Below are positions 1 through 9,764 of a stretch of DNA of 64,000 bases, piece by piece. Made by a program: the position numbers and the translations under genes. The stretch's first letter is position 1. The number at the start of each line of letters is the position of its first letter. Source of the DNA: Eriocheir sinensis (Eukaryota > Arthropoda > Malacostraca > Decapoda > Varunidae); contig NC_066531.1 in NCBI RefSeq assembly GCF_024679095.1, forward strand, positions 5,654,261 to 5,718,260, written 5' to 3'. Under the pieces are notes generated by a model that was not told the DNA's origin, made no database searches, and saw only the letters and a list, made by a program, of their open reading frames with translations.

Positions 1-34
1 GTCTGACGACGACAACTCTTCCGCTGCGGCGGCG

Positions 35-871
35 GTGTCCTTCAAAGCGCCGCCCTTCTGCTCACAGGACCCGTCCATATGGTTCTCGATTTTGGAGTGC
101 GGATTCAAGACCGCTAAAATTACTAACAGCCTTACTCAGTACACTCACGCTGTTAGCCTCCTGCCCGCCGACGTCCTTCCACAAGTCTCTGACGTCATCG
201 CCTCAGCCTACAACTCTGATCATGCCTATGAAGACCTGAAGACTGCCCTACTCCAACGCCTTCAGTCTTCTGTCGCCACCCGCCTCCGTGAACTCCTCTC
301 CAAAGAAGAGTTGGGTAATGAGAAACCGACGGACCTCCTACGCCGCATGAAGCAGCTGCTCGGCGAAAAGTACCAGTCTTTCGACCCAGACTTGTTCAAA
401 CAGCTGTTTTACCAACGTCTGCCCCCTGCTGTCCAGCGCAGCCTCTTCAGCGTTAAGGACGACCTGAAGCCCGACGCCATTGCCAAGTTAGCAGACGAAT
501 TCATGGCAACTCTACCTGGACCGCTAACTTCCTCAGTGTCTTCCGTCGTCTCCGAAAGGACCACTCAATTTGACGAACTCGTCAAGCAAGTCTCCCTGCT
601 CGCGACGAAAGTCACCTCTCTTGAGGAGCGGCTCGATCGCCGCCGCTCTCGCTCCCCCACTCCTGACCGACGTCGGCGCCGCTCCCGTTCGAAAAGCCCA
701 GGACTCTGCTGGTACCACAAAAACTTCGGCGAGAAAGCTACGAGGTGTACCACCCCGTGCACTTACAAGGCGTCAAACTCCAAGGACGAGCACTATTGCA
801 GCATAGCGCTCGTCATCAACCCTCAGCGCTGCTCCACCTTCATGATTGCCGTTCCAACACAAAGTTCCTGA
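35..871 (+). pseudogene. gag: Gag of gypsy element 1
   Basis: Gag forms the particle that packages element RNA. The reading frame opens near the window edge, and the true start may lie upstream or at an ATG beyond the first bases. The middle is helix-rich and typical of Ty3/gypsy capsids. A Ser/Arg-rich stretch follows at residues ~200-225 (RRRSRSKSP). A short Cys/His cluster (CWYHKNFG, then CTTPC) resembles the nucleic-acid-binding tail of arthropod gypsy Gags. The frame runs out at 871, while pol is open in another frame from about 745, so either a programmed shift or a lesion lies near 740-870. Length (~278 aa) is somewhat short for the family. Confidence 0.8.
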
Positions 872-2055
872 TTGACACCGGCGCTGATGTCAGTATAATC
901 CCAGCAACCGCCAGTCAGCGAACTCTACCTCCACTCTTGCACCTGTACGCCGCCAACGGTACCAAAATACCTGTCTACTCGCGACACACCATGCAAGTGG
1001 ACCTTTACCTACGACGTTGCTTCGAATGGACCTTCTACGTCGGGAACGTCTCGCAGGCAATCCTCGGAGCTGACTTCCTAAGGCACTTCAACCTCTTAGT
1101 CGACGTCAAAGGACGGAGGTTGGTTGACCCGCTCACTTCCATCTTCTCCAATGCTCAACCAGCACCAGGTGACAGCTCGCAACTTGCCGTCGTTCACAAG
1201 GACCACCAGTTCGCCGCCCTGCTCAAGTCCTTTCCCACGCTGACACAGCCCTATTCAGCCAGCCTGCCCGTCAAGCACCACGTTACGCATCACATAGAGA
1301 CTACAGGACCTCCAGTACACGCCAAGGCCCGTCGCTTAGCTCCTGAACGCTACCGTCAAGCCAAGGCCGAGTTCGAGTCTCTGTTGCGTCAAGGTATTGT
1401 ACGGCCCAGTAGCAGCAACTGGTCATCAGCCCTCCACGTCGTCCCCAAGAAGAACGGCGACATACGTCCCTGTGGAGACTACGAGCCCTTAACTCGCGCA
1501 CTAAGATGGACAGATACCCGGTGCCAAACATCCAGGAATTATCGTCTCAACTTGCTGGTTCCACCATCTTTTCACGTGTGGACCTCGTCAAGGCCTCGTC
1601 CAGTCCATCCTGACGACATACCGAAGACTGCCGTCATCACGCCCTTCGGTCTCTTTGAATACGTCAGGATGCCGTTTGGACTCATGAATGCGGCCCAGAC
1701 CTTTCAACGCTTCATCGACGAAGTTCTCCGCGGCTTACCCTTCTGCTTCGCCTACATAGACGATCTACTCATCGCTAGCCCGGATGAAGCCTCTCACAAA
1801 CAGCACCTTCACCAAGTCCTCACCCGCTTGCAAGACTACGGAGTACAGATCAACGTGGACAAGTCTGAGTTCGGTGTTACTTCCCTCACCTTCCTTGGCC
1901 ACACTGTTACTCCAGAGGGCATCGCTCCACTCAACTCAAGGACTGAAGCCATCCAGCAGTTCCCGAAGCCGTCCACCCAGCGCCAACTCAAGGAATTCCT
2001 GGGTATGGTTAACTTCTACAACCGCTTCGTCCCACACTGCTCTCTCATGCTCTAG
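745..2055 (+). pseudogene. pol: Protease and reverse transcriptase of gypsy element 1
   Basis: The retropepsin active site is FLIDTGADVSII at about 866-901. The RT begins with the VVPKKNGDIRPCGDY block near 1438, passes through TPFGLFEYVRMPFGL and reaches the catalytic YIDDLL near 1756. It then continues through FLGHTVTPEGI to the LKEFLGMVNFYNRF connection segment. Between about 1490 and 1610 the frame changes and a few residues of RT block 3 are missing, so the polymerase is broken there. A stop at 2053 separates it from RNase H. This is a decayed copy of a normal gypsy polymerase. Confidence 0.9.
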
Positions 2056-2168
2056 ACCCTCTACGCCATGGTGAAGCCCTGCAAGCGTGGCCAGTCTGTT
2101 ACTCTCGCCTGGACCCGAACGCTGACGCCGCCTTTCTCGCTGCTAAGAAGGCTCTCAGCGACACAGTC

Positions 2169-2708
2169 ATGTTGTCCTTCCCTGCCCATGACGCGGAGAT
2201 CTCGATTGCAACAGACGCCTCCGACACTGGGACTGGTGCTGTCCTTCAACAGTTCGTCGACAACGCCTGGAAGCCGATCGCCTTCTTCTCCCGTAAGCTC
2301 TCCAAGTCTGAAGCCAAGTACAGCGCTTACGACCGGGAACTTCTCGCCATCTTCAAGGCTGTCAAACGTTTCCGCTACTTCATTGAAGGCCGGCGTTTCC
2401 ACGTGTTCACCGACCACAAGCCCTCACTACAACTTTCCTGAGGAACAAAGACTCTTATACACCACGTCAACTCCGCCATGGACTACATCTCGCAGTTCAC
2501 CACTGACATCCGGTATATCAAAGGTGCAGACAACGCTCCAGCTGACGCCCTCTCCCGCAACATTACCGCTGTGACGTCCTCTTCACTTGATTACGCCGCC
2601 ATAGCCGCCGATCAGTCCGGCGACGCAGAGCTGGAGAGGCTTCTGAACAACCCGGCGCTTAAAGTGAAGAAAATCACACTCCCAGGCACCAAGGTCACTC
2701 TACGCTGA
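2169..2708 (+). pseudogene. pol: RNase H of gypsy element 1
   Basis: This is the RNase H part of pol, which degrades the RNA strand during reverse transcription. Visible landmarks are ATDASDTGTGAVL (first catalytic Asp), FFSRKLSKSEAKYSAYDREL (with the catalytic Glu) and FTDHKPS (second Asp). A frame change near 2430-2478 is followed by IRYIKGADNAPADALSR, the domain's C-terminal signature. The frame then runs to a stop at 2708. The frame differs from the RT upstream and the integrase downstream, so at least two indels separate the domains. Confidence 0.88.
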
Positions 2709-2814
2709 CGTCTCTACGGCCACCATCCGTCCCTACCTGCCACAGCGACACCGCTACCAGGCCTTCCGTCAGCTTCACGACCTCTCTCATCCTGGCATTC
2801 GAGCCTCGCAGCGC

Positions 2815-3821
2815 TTGATGACGTCCCGCTTCATTTGGGAGGGAATTAACAAAGACGTCAGACTATGGACCAAAACCTGCACTGACTGCCAAGCCTCCAA
2901 GGTGACGCGACCACCCCACTCTCCACCCGGCACCTTCACGCCCGTCACGGAGAGGTTCGACCATGTCCACATCGACCTTGTTGGTCCCCTGCCGCCCTCC
3001 GCAGGCCACCGCTACATCCTCACCTGCGTGGATCGTTTCACACGCTGGCCCGAGGCCGCCCCCATCGCTGACATCACTACGGACGCCGTCGCCCACGCCT
3101 TCATTGCTACTTGGGTCTCCAGGTTCGGCGTCCCTCTCAGCCTCACCTCAGACCGCGGCGGCCAGTTCGAGGCTAACGTGATTAACAAAGTCATGACCCT
3201 CCTTGGCATCCGCCGCTACAGAACGTCAAGTTACCACCCGCAGGCTAACGGCATGGTCGAGCGCTTCCATCGGCAGCTGAAATCCTCCCTCATGGCATCC
3301 ACCCAACGCGACAACTGGTCCCTGGCTCTTCCCTTGGTCCTCCTCGGCATCAGGTCCTCCCTGAAGGAAGACCTGCACCACTCCTCGGCTGAACTAGTGT
3401 ACGGCACCAACCTCCGGCTCCCAGGCGAACTTCTGGCGCCCACACCTGACACCGCCCCCTGCGGCGTCCAGGACTTCGCCGCCCGCCTCAAAGGTGCCAT
3501 GAGGAGCCTCCAGCCGGTGCAGCCTCGCTCTTCCCCGAAGAAGACCTTCGTCAACCAGGACCTCGACACCTGCACCCACGTCTTCGTGCGCGTGGATGCC
3601 GTTCAGGCGTCTTGCAGCAGCCCTACCAAGGACCCTACCGCGTCCTGAGACGGACCAGAAAGACTGTCACGATAGACAGACTGGGTTCTCAGGACGCGGT
3701 CTCCGTAGACAGGGTCAAGCCGGCTTACCTACTGGCCCCAGACCAGGCGCCCCATCTCTCCGTCGCCGAAACAACACCATCTGCACCACTCCGCACCAGG
3801 AAGATATCGTTCCTTCTATGA
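2815..3821 (+). pseudogene. pol: Integrase of gypsy element 1
   Basis: The zinc-binding end is represented by CTDCQASKV (the HHCC cysteines). The catalytic core has its three acidic residues in place: HIDLVGP, TSDRGGQF and GMVERFH. The core stays open to about 3648. A frame change near 3600 leads into a C-terminal SH3-like segment (QGPYRVL to VDRVKPAYL, about 3618-3730), typical of gypsy integrases. No chromodomain is visible. The core looks intact even though the full polyprotein could not be made. Confidence 0.88.
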
Positions 3822-3841
3822 AGTCACTGGGGGGGAATATC

Positions 3842-4232
3842 TGTAGCAGTCACCGCTCGAATCGCGTGTTCCTTCCCCTCAGTGACACAAGAAAATGGGG
3901 TGCTGCAAAGAGAGACTAAGATTCTCAGTGTTTTCATGTAATGTCCATCGTCACTGTGTCTGTCAGTCTGTCTTGTCGCGTCTTCATCGTTAACTTTCCT
4001 TGTATTCGTTTACCTTTGACTGTCCGTCCACGTTCTCTTGTTGTCCACCGTTACACATTGTTATACACATACACCAACACTTAAATGTTAACCTACACAA
4101 CAACATTCACAACGCATACCCACACAAACACCTTTTTTTTGTGTTGTGTTTGTCTCAATGACTTGTTGTATTTTTGTGCAATAAAGCAACCCTAACGGAT
4201 ACTGACTTTCTCTATCCGTGAACCGATTAGCA
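3842..4232 (+). repeat. 3' LTR of gypsy element 1
   Basis: About 391 bp starting tgtagcagtcaccgc after the polypurine tract and ending at agca before LINE sequence. It contains an AATAAA-like signal (aataaag near 4179), as expected of an LTR polyadenylation region. The left end is set by the purine tract. The right end is set by where the LINE endonuclease frame begins on the other strand. The 5' LTR is outside the window, so identity and target duplication cannot be checked. Confidence 0.7.
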
Positions 4233-4680
4233 CTTAGAACACTCGCTACCACCAACAGTAGCACCATCATCCCACAACGGATGGCGACCGTTAAAATCCC
4301 CTAATAAAAGTAAAGGCGAGGAAAGTTCCTGCACCAGGTCGTCAAGATCGTGTCTGTCAACAGGAACACCAGGAGGGAGATAAAGGCTACATAATGTATA
4401 AAATTTGCCCAAATAAACCTTAACAGCAACAGACTGCAACGTTGAGTGAAGCTGTAATGGGACATAAGGGATATCACAGCGAACGAATATGGCGGTGCCA
4501 CCATGGTGGCCCTGTCCAGGATTAGGGGTACTGTAAACGGCACGATACCCAGGAGGACTAGAGTGAGTGTAGTCTCCGAGCATTGTCTCCTGTAAACAAA
4601 GACAAGCAGGAGAAAACCGAGATATCAATGCTCGAAGTTCCTCCCACGAGGCTCGTAGGCCTCTACAATTCCACTGGAGG
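4233..4680 (-). pseudogene. LINE A apurinic-type endonuclease, N-terminal part
   Basis: Start of ORF2. On the minus strand, QWNCRGLR lies near 4674, then CLCLQETML, RGTAIFVR-like HGGTAIFVR, CSLYLPP and LLGDFNGRHPLWDD. These are the N, Q-E-T, and G-D-F-N blocks of the endonuclease/exonuclease/phosphatase fold used by LINEs to nick target DNA. The frame is broken off at the gypsy LTR shortly after the GDFN block, so the His-containing end is absent. The equivalent region of copy 2 (52765-53142) aligns block by block. Confidence 0.85.
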
Positions 4681-4693
4681 AGTCGGAAGATGT

Positions 4694-5592
4694 CTATTTT
4701 CGAGTGCGCTCCAGGCGAGCCCCTGAAAGAGACTGCCTTTTACCCACCTGATTCGGTACGGTAATACGGCGATAAGAGGAGACTGGGACCCGATAGGGGC
4801 CGGGTCGAGGGACCTCGAGCTCTCTCCCAACAAAGGAACCTGCGCCCGCTCCGGACGCCGCACTACTAGAGCCAGACCGCACACCACTCCCCGAAGCTAC
4901 ATGCTCGCGGGGAGGATTCCCAACACTATCTTCAAGGAATTCCTCAGTTTCCATATCCTGATCAGGAAAACCACTAGAAGCAACAGGAACTGGAACAGAG
5001 GGGGTCGCAGCAGGTTCAATATGAGCCTCCGCATCTTCCTCCATATACCTTTCATGGGAGACCCCAGAATCATGTATACCTACAGTAATCTTAGTTGGCG
5101 GAACAGATTCAATTGAATCTGTAGAACCGCGATGTCGCTTCTTTATACCTCTGGCGGACTTCGGCGAAGCAATGTGAGGTGCATGTACAGTCACAGACAG
5201 AAGTGAAGACACAGATTTCAGAACAATTCAGTCAGTTGGCAAAAACTGGCAACTAATATGTAGGTACCGTTAGTATGAGTACTGGTAATACCGGTCCAGA
5301 GAACTCCAGTACCAGTAGTACCTGTACAATATATGCTGTCAGTATGTATAATAGATAGGAAAAGTTGTCACCAGAACTTTGCTAATATCTGCTGTTAGTG
5401 TTATTAGATAATGAGTCTTTTCATAATGCCTATATGCTGATTTTCTATGTAGAAAGTAAGTACTCAGAGAGAATGGGGTGGCACACTCTGGTAATGGTAC
5501 CGGTACTAATGGTACCAGCGATGATGTTGCACGCAGCATGGGTACATGCTTTATCATTTTTTAATTTCATATATTTATTTATTTATTTATAT

Positions 5593-5634
<42 letters not shown>

Positions 5635-5748
5635 ACACACACACGAGCTACTAGGCTATTGATATAATCCTTGTAAGATGTGTGTAGCCTAGCATTGTAA
5701 GGTGTTCCCTACATAGTAGCATCATTTTCCATGGCGCCCGCCACGTCA

Positions 5749-5845
<97 letters not shown>

Positions 5846-6780
5846 TATAAGGCTAACAATAACTTTTATAAGAACATGTGTGTAGCCTATTTATCCCAAG
5901 GAGTTCTCCCTACACTGAACGATAAAGTTTCACAAATCTTCGTCCATTGTTCTTCCACAATCAAATAGTATCATTTTATCATAAGAGTTAAAATCATGTA
6001 CAAGTATTAACGTTGATTATTGATTTTATGTTACGGTTTGATTAAAAGAGTTGGACATTATAGTAATATAAATAGCGGAAAGATCAGCCATTGGTAGTTG
6101 CCAGAAAGTAAAGTCAAATTAATGACATGATAATTGTTTTAGCATTAAAAGGATATTTTCACCCCCAACAAAGTACTGTTACCTTCTTTTATTTATAAGC
6201 AAGTGTTTTTATCAGGTATTTTACAAATTTATTGCTTGTGAATCAAATTAAAAAGGAAAACTCTTTAGTGCTTGTGAACGAAAGTTACTGAAATCTGTGT
6301 CCTCACTTCTGTCCGCGACAGTACATCAACATGCATCACCTGGGACGAGGCTGGAGAAGCCCCATCAGAACCTGGAGGTGACTCGACAGAATCACAGGAC
6401 AAAAGGGAGAATCTATTATGGTACGTAGTAACAGTAGCTTCAAAGGGCCGGGAGGAAACCGTAGAGGACACCTGAGCAGCGGGCTGGGCAGAAGAGCGAG
6501 TGCCTAGCGATGAGGTGTACGTCTTTGCTCCAGTACCGGCCTTCTGGCGGTAGAGGAGTTCACGGCGCGCACTACCAAGGCTGATAAACTGAATATTTGC
6601 AAGTTGCAAAATATCCTGTTCCAGGCGATATCGTGGGCACTGTCTGGAAGACAACTGGTGAGCATCTTGGCAATAGAAGCAATAAGCATCTGACTCACAT
6701 TCCGCCGTGGAGTGTGAGCCTAATGCAGAACAATTACCACACCATGACGCATGACCAGCCGATTGATGCAGTGGGGCCAC
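4694..6780 (-). pseudogene. LINE A ORF1 with CCHC knuckles, split by a TA-flanked insertion
   Basis: Sense order is 6780 to 6324, then 5185 to 4694. The first part has two zinc knuckles (CGNCSALGSHSTAEC and CFYCQDAHQLSSRQC), as in the RNA-binding ORF1 of I/Jockey-group LINEs. It is followed by a Ser/Pro/Thr-rich linker. The second part has a basic KKRHRGSTDSIESVPPTK stretch matching KRSRSEESLDETPPTK of copy 2. Removing 5188-6321 and one TA joins the halves in frame across a Val codon. Relative to copy 2 the N-terminus and first knuckle are missing, with the 5' UTR joined directly at about 6755-6780. Confidence 0.82.
5188..6321. mobile_element. Non-autonomous TA-flanked DNA transposon inside LINE A ORF1
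   Basis: A 1134-bp insertion with 34-bp terminal inverted repeats (left 5188-5221, right 6288-6321; 4 mismatches by eye), starting CAGTCACAGACAGAAGTG. TA lies on both sides (5186-5187 and 6322-6323). Virtual removal restores the LINE reading frame. The interior has no transposase-like protein. It carries a (CA)n tract at about 5596-5645, a (TA)n tract at about 5753-5840 and short GGTACC-like motifs. TA target and CAGT ends suggest the Tc1/mariner superfamily, mobilised in trans. Confidence 0.85.
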
Positions 6781-7130
6781 ACTGAACCGCCCGTCTTACC
6801 CCAACCCTCCCACCAAAGGAGCGTGTTGCCCACCGAGGGGAACTACACCCTGCCCCGCTGTGGACTCAACCCCCAGATGAGAGGGTACGGGGAGTATACG
6901 GGACGCCACGCACGGCAAACACGTGGGGAGACAGTAGCCCTGCCCTGGGTGGTAAAAGGGCAGGGCGGGCGAAGGCAACATCACCAGTAGGCCTCCTCTA
7001 CCGGTGATGAGGGGGGAGCACTTGGTCCACGAGGCCAACGGACATCGAGCCCTATCGAGGTGGGCAAGCCACCACGGTAGGTGGTGCCGCCGACCTCGCT
7101 TCAAGCCCCGTCACCACCACAAGGTGACTC
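6781..7130 (-). promoter_or_regulatory. LINE A 5' untranslated region
   Basis: GC-rich segment without a convincing reading frame. It closely matches 55012-55395, which lies directly 5' of ORF1 in the full-length LINE A copy. Shared blocks include the stretch around cccaaccctccc and the cacgcacggcaaacacgtgg box. Its position at the 5' end of both copies suggests the untranslated leader with the internal promoter. Promoter activity is inferred. A (GA)n run begins at 7137, where the similarity ends. Confidence 0.7.
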
Positions 7131-7162
7131 TCCTTCGAGAGAGAGAGAGAGAGAGAGAGATA

Positions 7163-7389
7163 CTGTCCAGAAGACCACCTATCCTAGATTCTAGGATTAA
7201 GGATGAGCTCCGGGAGGGCAGCATGAGCCAATGCAAGATGGCGCCACTATAAACATTCGCCTGCACCAGAATGGGCTGGGCAGACGATCAGGCCCCACCG
7301 GGAAGAAGCCTTGGGCCGACCATCAGGCCCCACCGGGAAGAAGCCTACCGGCGCAATAGGCCGCGACGTAAAAAAAAAAAAAAAAAAAA
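7163..7389 (+). mobile_element. VNTR-SINE copy 1 (5'-truncated, 2 repeat units)
   Basis: Plus-strand copy of a short element seen in full at 14964-15373. It starts inside the body, lacks the tRNA-like head, and has two copies of a 35-bp GC-rich repeat (about 7286-7352). It ends in a poly(A) run at 7369-7389. The order body, 35-bp repeats, cggcgcaatagg, poly(A) is the same in all four copies. A (CA)n tract follows at 7413-7433. Confidence 0.78.
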
Positions 7390-7442
7390 CGTACAATACC
7401 CATCCACGCCAACACACACACACACACACACACAGTACGTAA

Positions 7443-7832
7443 ATTGACGGTTTTGATCTCTGAAAAACCTATTTTTGGAAACCCGGAATGACTAGTGCAC
7501 GATAGCTTTAATATGAGAGGAATACTCGCTCTCGCGATAGAGCCTAGAGAAAAACGGCAAATATCCGAACTTCTAGACTATAACGAGTCTAGGCTGCACT
7601 AGAAAAAACAAATAATAACGTGAAAGAGTCGAGAGAAGTAATCGAGCAGGGTGCTGGCAGCGCCACCTGGACACAGGCAGAGATAGGTGCCGCACGCTCC
7701 ATTCTTTCAAGGTGCCTCGACGGAGGCTGGAGGAACCTTCTGTGGGGAAGGAGGAGGAAATAAGGAATATGCACTAGTCATTCCGGGTTCCCCAAAATAG
7801 TTTTTTCAGAGATCAAAACTGTCATTTTGGGA
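7443..7832. repeat. Segment bounded by ~57-bp inverted repeats, DIRS-associated
   Basis: The sequence from about 7443 (tgacggttttgatctctg) reappears inverted ending near 7832. Both arms run into a shared gaacccggaatgactagtgc motif. The motif occurs a third time at about 7835-7858 and also near 21280 and 48975. The interior (about 7510-7770) matches 21060-21300 and 48775-49000 in reverse orientation. It sits just 3' of a DIRS-like RNase H remnant. DIRS elements carry inverted terminal repeats, so this is probably a terminal piece of that element, but I cannot prove the link. Confidence 0.5.
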
Positions 7833-7954
7833 ACCGTCCATGACTAGTGCACGATAGCTAACTCCCACTTGGAGCAGGGAGAAGGCGACTCCATCGAAGT
7901 GCCACAAACTACTACTTCTGCGTCCCAAGTCGGCATGCGTAGAGACGGTCTGAG

Positions 7955-8890
7955 TCACCCGAACTTAGTATGGTGCAACACTTTCCATTTTAGGCTGGTG
8001 CCTGGAGGAGGGGACAAATAATATAAGTCCCAAATGTTCCATTGTTCGGTAAAACCGTCTGGACCGCCCTCCGTTCTCCGAATACCTCTGACGAGGAACT
8101 TCGGAAGCCTGGCCCATGTCTTGCAGGCAAAGAGATCGATATGCGGCGTCCCCCACCTAATGCATAGTTTCTCGAAATACTCCCATTTTAAGGTCCGTAC
8201 CACTGAGGACCTCTTGCAGCGGGGAAGAGCATCTGCCCACTCGTTGTTTTCCCCTGGGACCTGTCGGGTTGACAGTGAAATGCGACGTAATGCCGCCAGG
8301 GCAGATATATGTTCCGACATTGATAGCAGGTTTTCCTGAACAGGAGGTGCCATGCTTGGCGCGGCCTTGGACCGCTGTCATGTTATAGCTGTCGAAGCAG
8401 ATAGTCTTGCCTTTCAGGTTGGGGTACTCCTAAAGAAAGAAGGGAGAAACCCGGAATCGAAGAAGCCCAACAGGGATTCCCATTGTCTGCGAGACATGGT
8501 GAGGAATTGAAGCACTAGAGAGTTTGAAGCCAAGTTTTATAACCTCAGATAGACTTACCGTGCCCAACCTCGAGTCCCAGTGGAAACCTGGTAAACAGAA
8601 AGTTACCTCTCCAACCTGGAAAGCGAGGAATAACGGAACGAGGGTGGCTGGGACTGTGCCAATAAGTGTCCTGCGGATTAATTGCTGCCAGCCAGTAATG
8701 TTGTCGGAGCCGCAACCTCACTTGTTGGAACGATGGCAGACGAAATTTGAGGGTTTAGATGTATGACTTCGATTAGTTTAGGTCTTTCTTTGGCACAGTG
8801 ACAACTCGGGAGAGAAAACTTTCCCAACCGTTCTCTTTACGCCCCTTTGTAAGGAAAACGCTCAAGGGAACCTTCGTAAACTCAGGAGGA
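7955..8890 (-). pseudogene. DIRS-like RT/RNase H remnant
   Basis: The clearest part (8353-7955, minus) reads RQVPGENNEWADAL, then RWGTPHIDLFACK. These are the RNase H C-terminal and adjoining blocks of DIRS/Ngaro-type tyrosine-recombinase retroelements (family pattern: VPG-N-ADALSR, then WGTP-DLFA). In a neighbouring frame KTICFDSYNMTAVQ and GGTSCS-like residues (about 8420-8340) fit the upstream RNase H segment. Around 8740-8890 scattered RT-like blocks may remain but are badly decayed. I see no tyrosine recombinase or methylase domain. An assignment to Ngaro/PAT rather than DIRS1 is not possible here. Confidence 0.68.
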
Positions 8891-9720
8891 AACTCGCCTC
8901 GTGATCAGAGGTTCAAGGCCAGGTCAGTCCTTGTCTGACGACCGCGGGTGCCCATCCTTTCCCTGGCCATGCGTCCTGCCTGGGAACGGAGAGTCACTGA
9001 GTTGTCTCCTCCATTCTGGCTTTCCCCCTGTGGAAGTGCTCTTGCATGGAATCCTGCTTCCTGCGAGAGACGCAAACGGAGGCTGTTGACCCCCTCCCCT
9101 ACGATAGGCGGATTGTTAGCACGTCTTATTGTGGCTTGGCTGACCGCTGCTGGAGAGGAGCTGATGCTTGGGGTACCACTGTCTGGATTGGTGGTGTATC
9201 AGCTGCCAGGCATCTTTCCGCAGGGTCCTGAAAGTGGGGAAAAGGTTTGGAGCTGTAGCGAAACGCCTAACGGCGTAAGTTGAGGTGCTCCCCCACTCAG
9301 TCGACCAGAGCTAAGCATGTCAGCAGAAGAAGGGAGAGGCCAAATCCTTTCTCTGTAATCGCCAGAGCCTCAGAAAGGGTACCGAACGACAAGTGAGACA
9401 AAGAGGAACATGAGAGGTAGAGGGCTCCGACACTCCCGTCGCCTTTAAAGTGGGGCTTCGATAGGTATGGACTCCTAGAGCGGCGTCGGCGGACGCTCTG
9501 CGTCCAAGTCCTCCTTGCTAGGATCTGAAGAAGGGCTGTAAAGGGCCGACACAGAGTTGTGTCTCCTGACGGCCAAAAAACTTTAGAAAAGAACTGGAAT
9601 ATGTCCGCAAGTTGAAATAATTAAGGTTGAAGGCCTCTGTTACTAGCCGCCAGCTCGGCCTTAAATCAAACATTTAAGGAAAGACCACCTCTGGACCATA
9701 GGGTCTGTGTGGTCTTAATA
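8891..9720. other. Unassigned 830-bp stretch
   Basis: No recognisable protein, tRNA-like promoter or tandem repeat. It may be more of the decayed DIRS-like element, because it lies on its 5' side, but no diagnostic motif survives. Short open frames here have no family features. Confidence 0.4.
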
Positions 9721-9764
9721 TCTATGTATATGAAAGTTCCTGGTCCAACGAATTCTGTTTCGTA

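Larger units (their letters stand above)
1..4232 (+). mobile_element. Ty3/gypsy LTR retrotransposon 1, 5' end outside window
   Basis: The order gag, protease, reverse transcriptase, RNase H, integrase and LTR on the plus strand is that of Ty3/gypsy elements. The window opens just before gag, so the 5' LTR and primer-binding site lie to the left. A G-rich polypurine tract (ctgggggggaat, about 3828-3839) precedes an LTR that starts TG and ends CA. Several frameshifts break pol, so the copy is dead. Minus-strand LINE endonuclease sequence begins directly after the LTR, which implies that this element inserted into LINE family A. Confidence 0.9.
4233..7130 (-). mobile_element. LINE family A, copy 1 (interrupted, partial)
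   Basis: Minus-strand non-LTR retrotransposon of the same family as the copy at 49250-55395. In sense order it has a 5' untranslated region (7130 down to 6781), part of ORF1 with zinc knuckles (6780-6324), a foreign insertion (5188-6321), the rest of ORF1 (5185-4694) and the start of the ORF2 endonuclease (4680-4233). The gypsy LTR then cuts it off. Compared with copy 2, the 5' UTR is fused directly to the zinc-knuckle region, so several hundred bases of ORF1 are missing. The RT and RNase H parts should lie left of the window. Confidence 0.82.

Noticed and set aside
6751..7252. Overlapping short frames in the LINE A 5' region
   Set aside because: They are not conserved with 55012-55395 at the protein level, although the DNA is similar. 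Consistent with untranslated sequence.
8901..9283. Overlapping plus-strand frames of 60-110 codons
   Set aside because: No domain, no repeat in the duplicate region and no splice structure. Probably chance in decayed element DNA.
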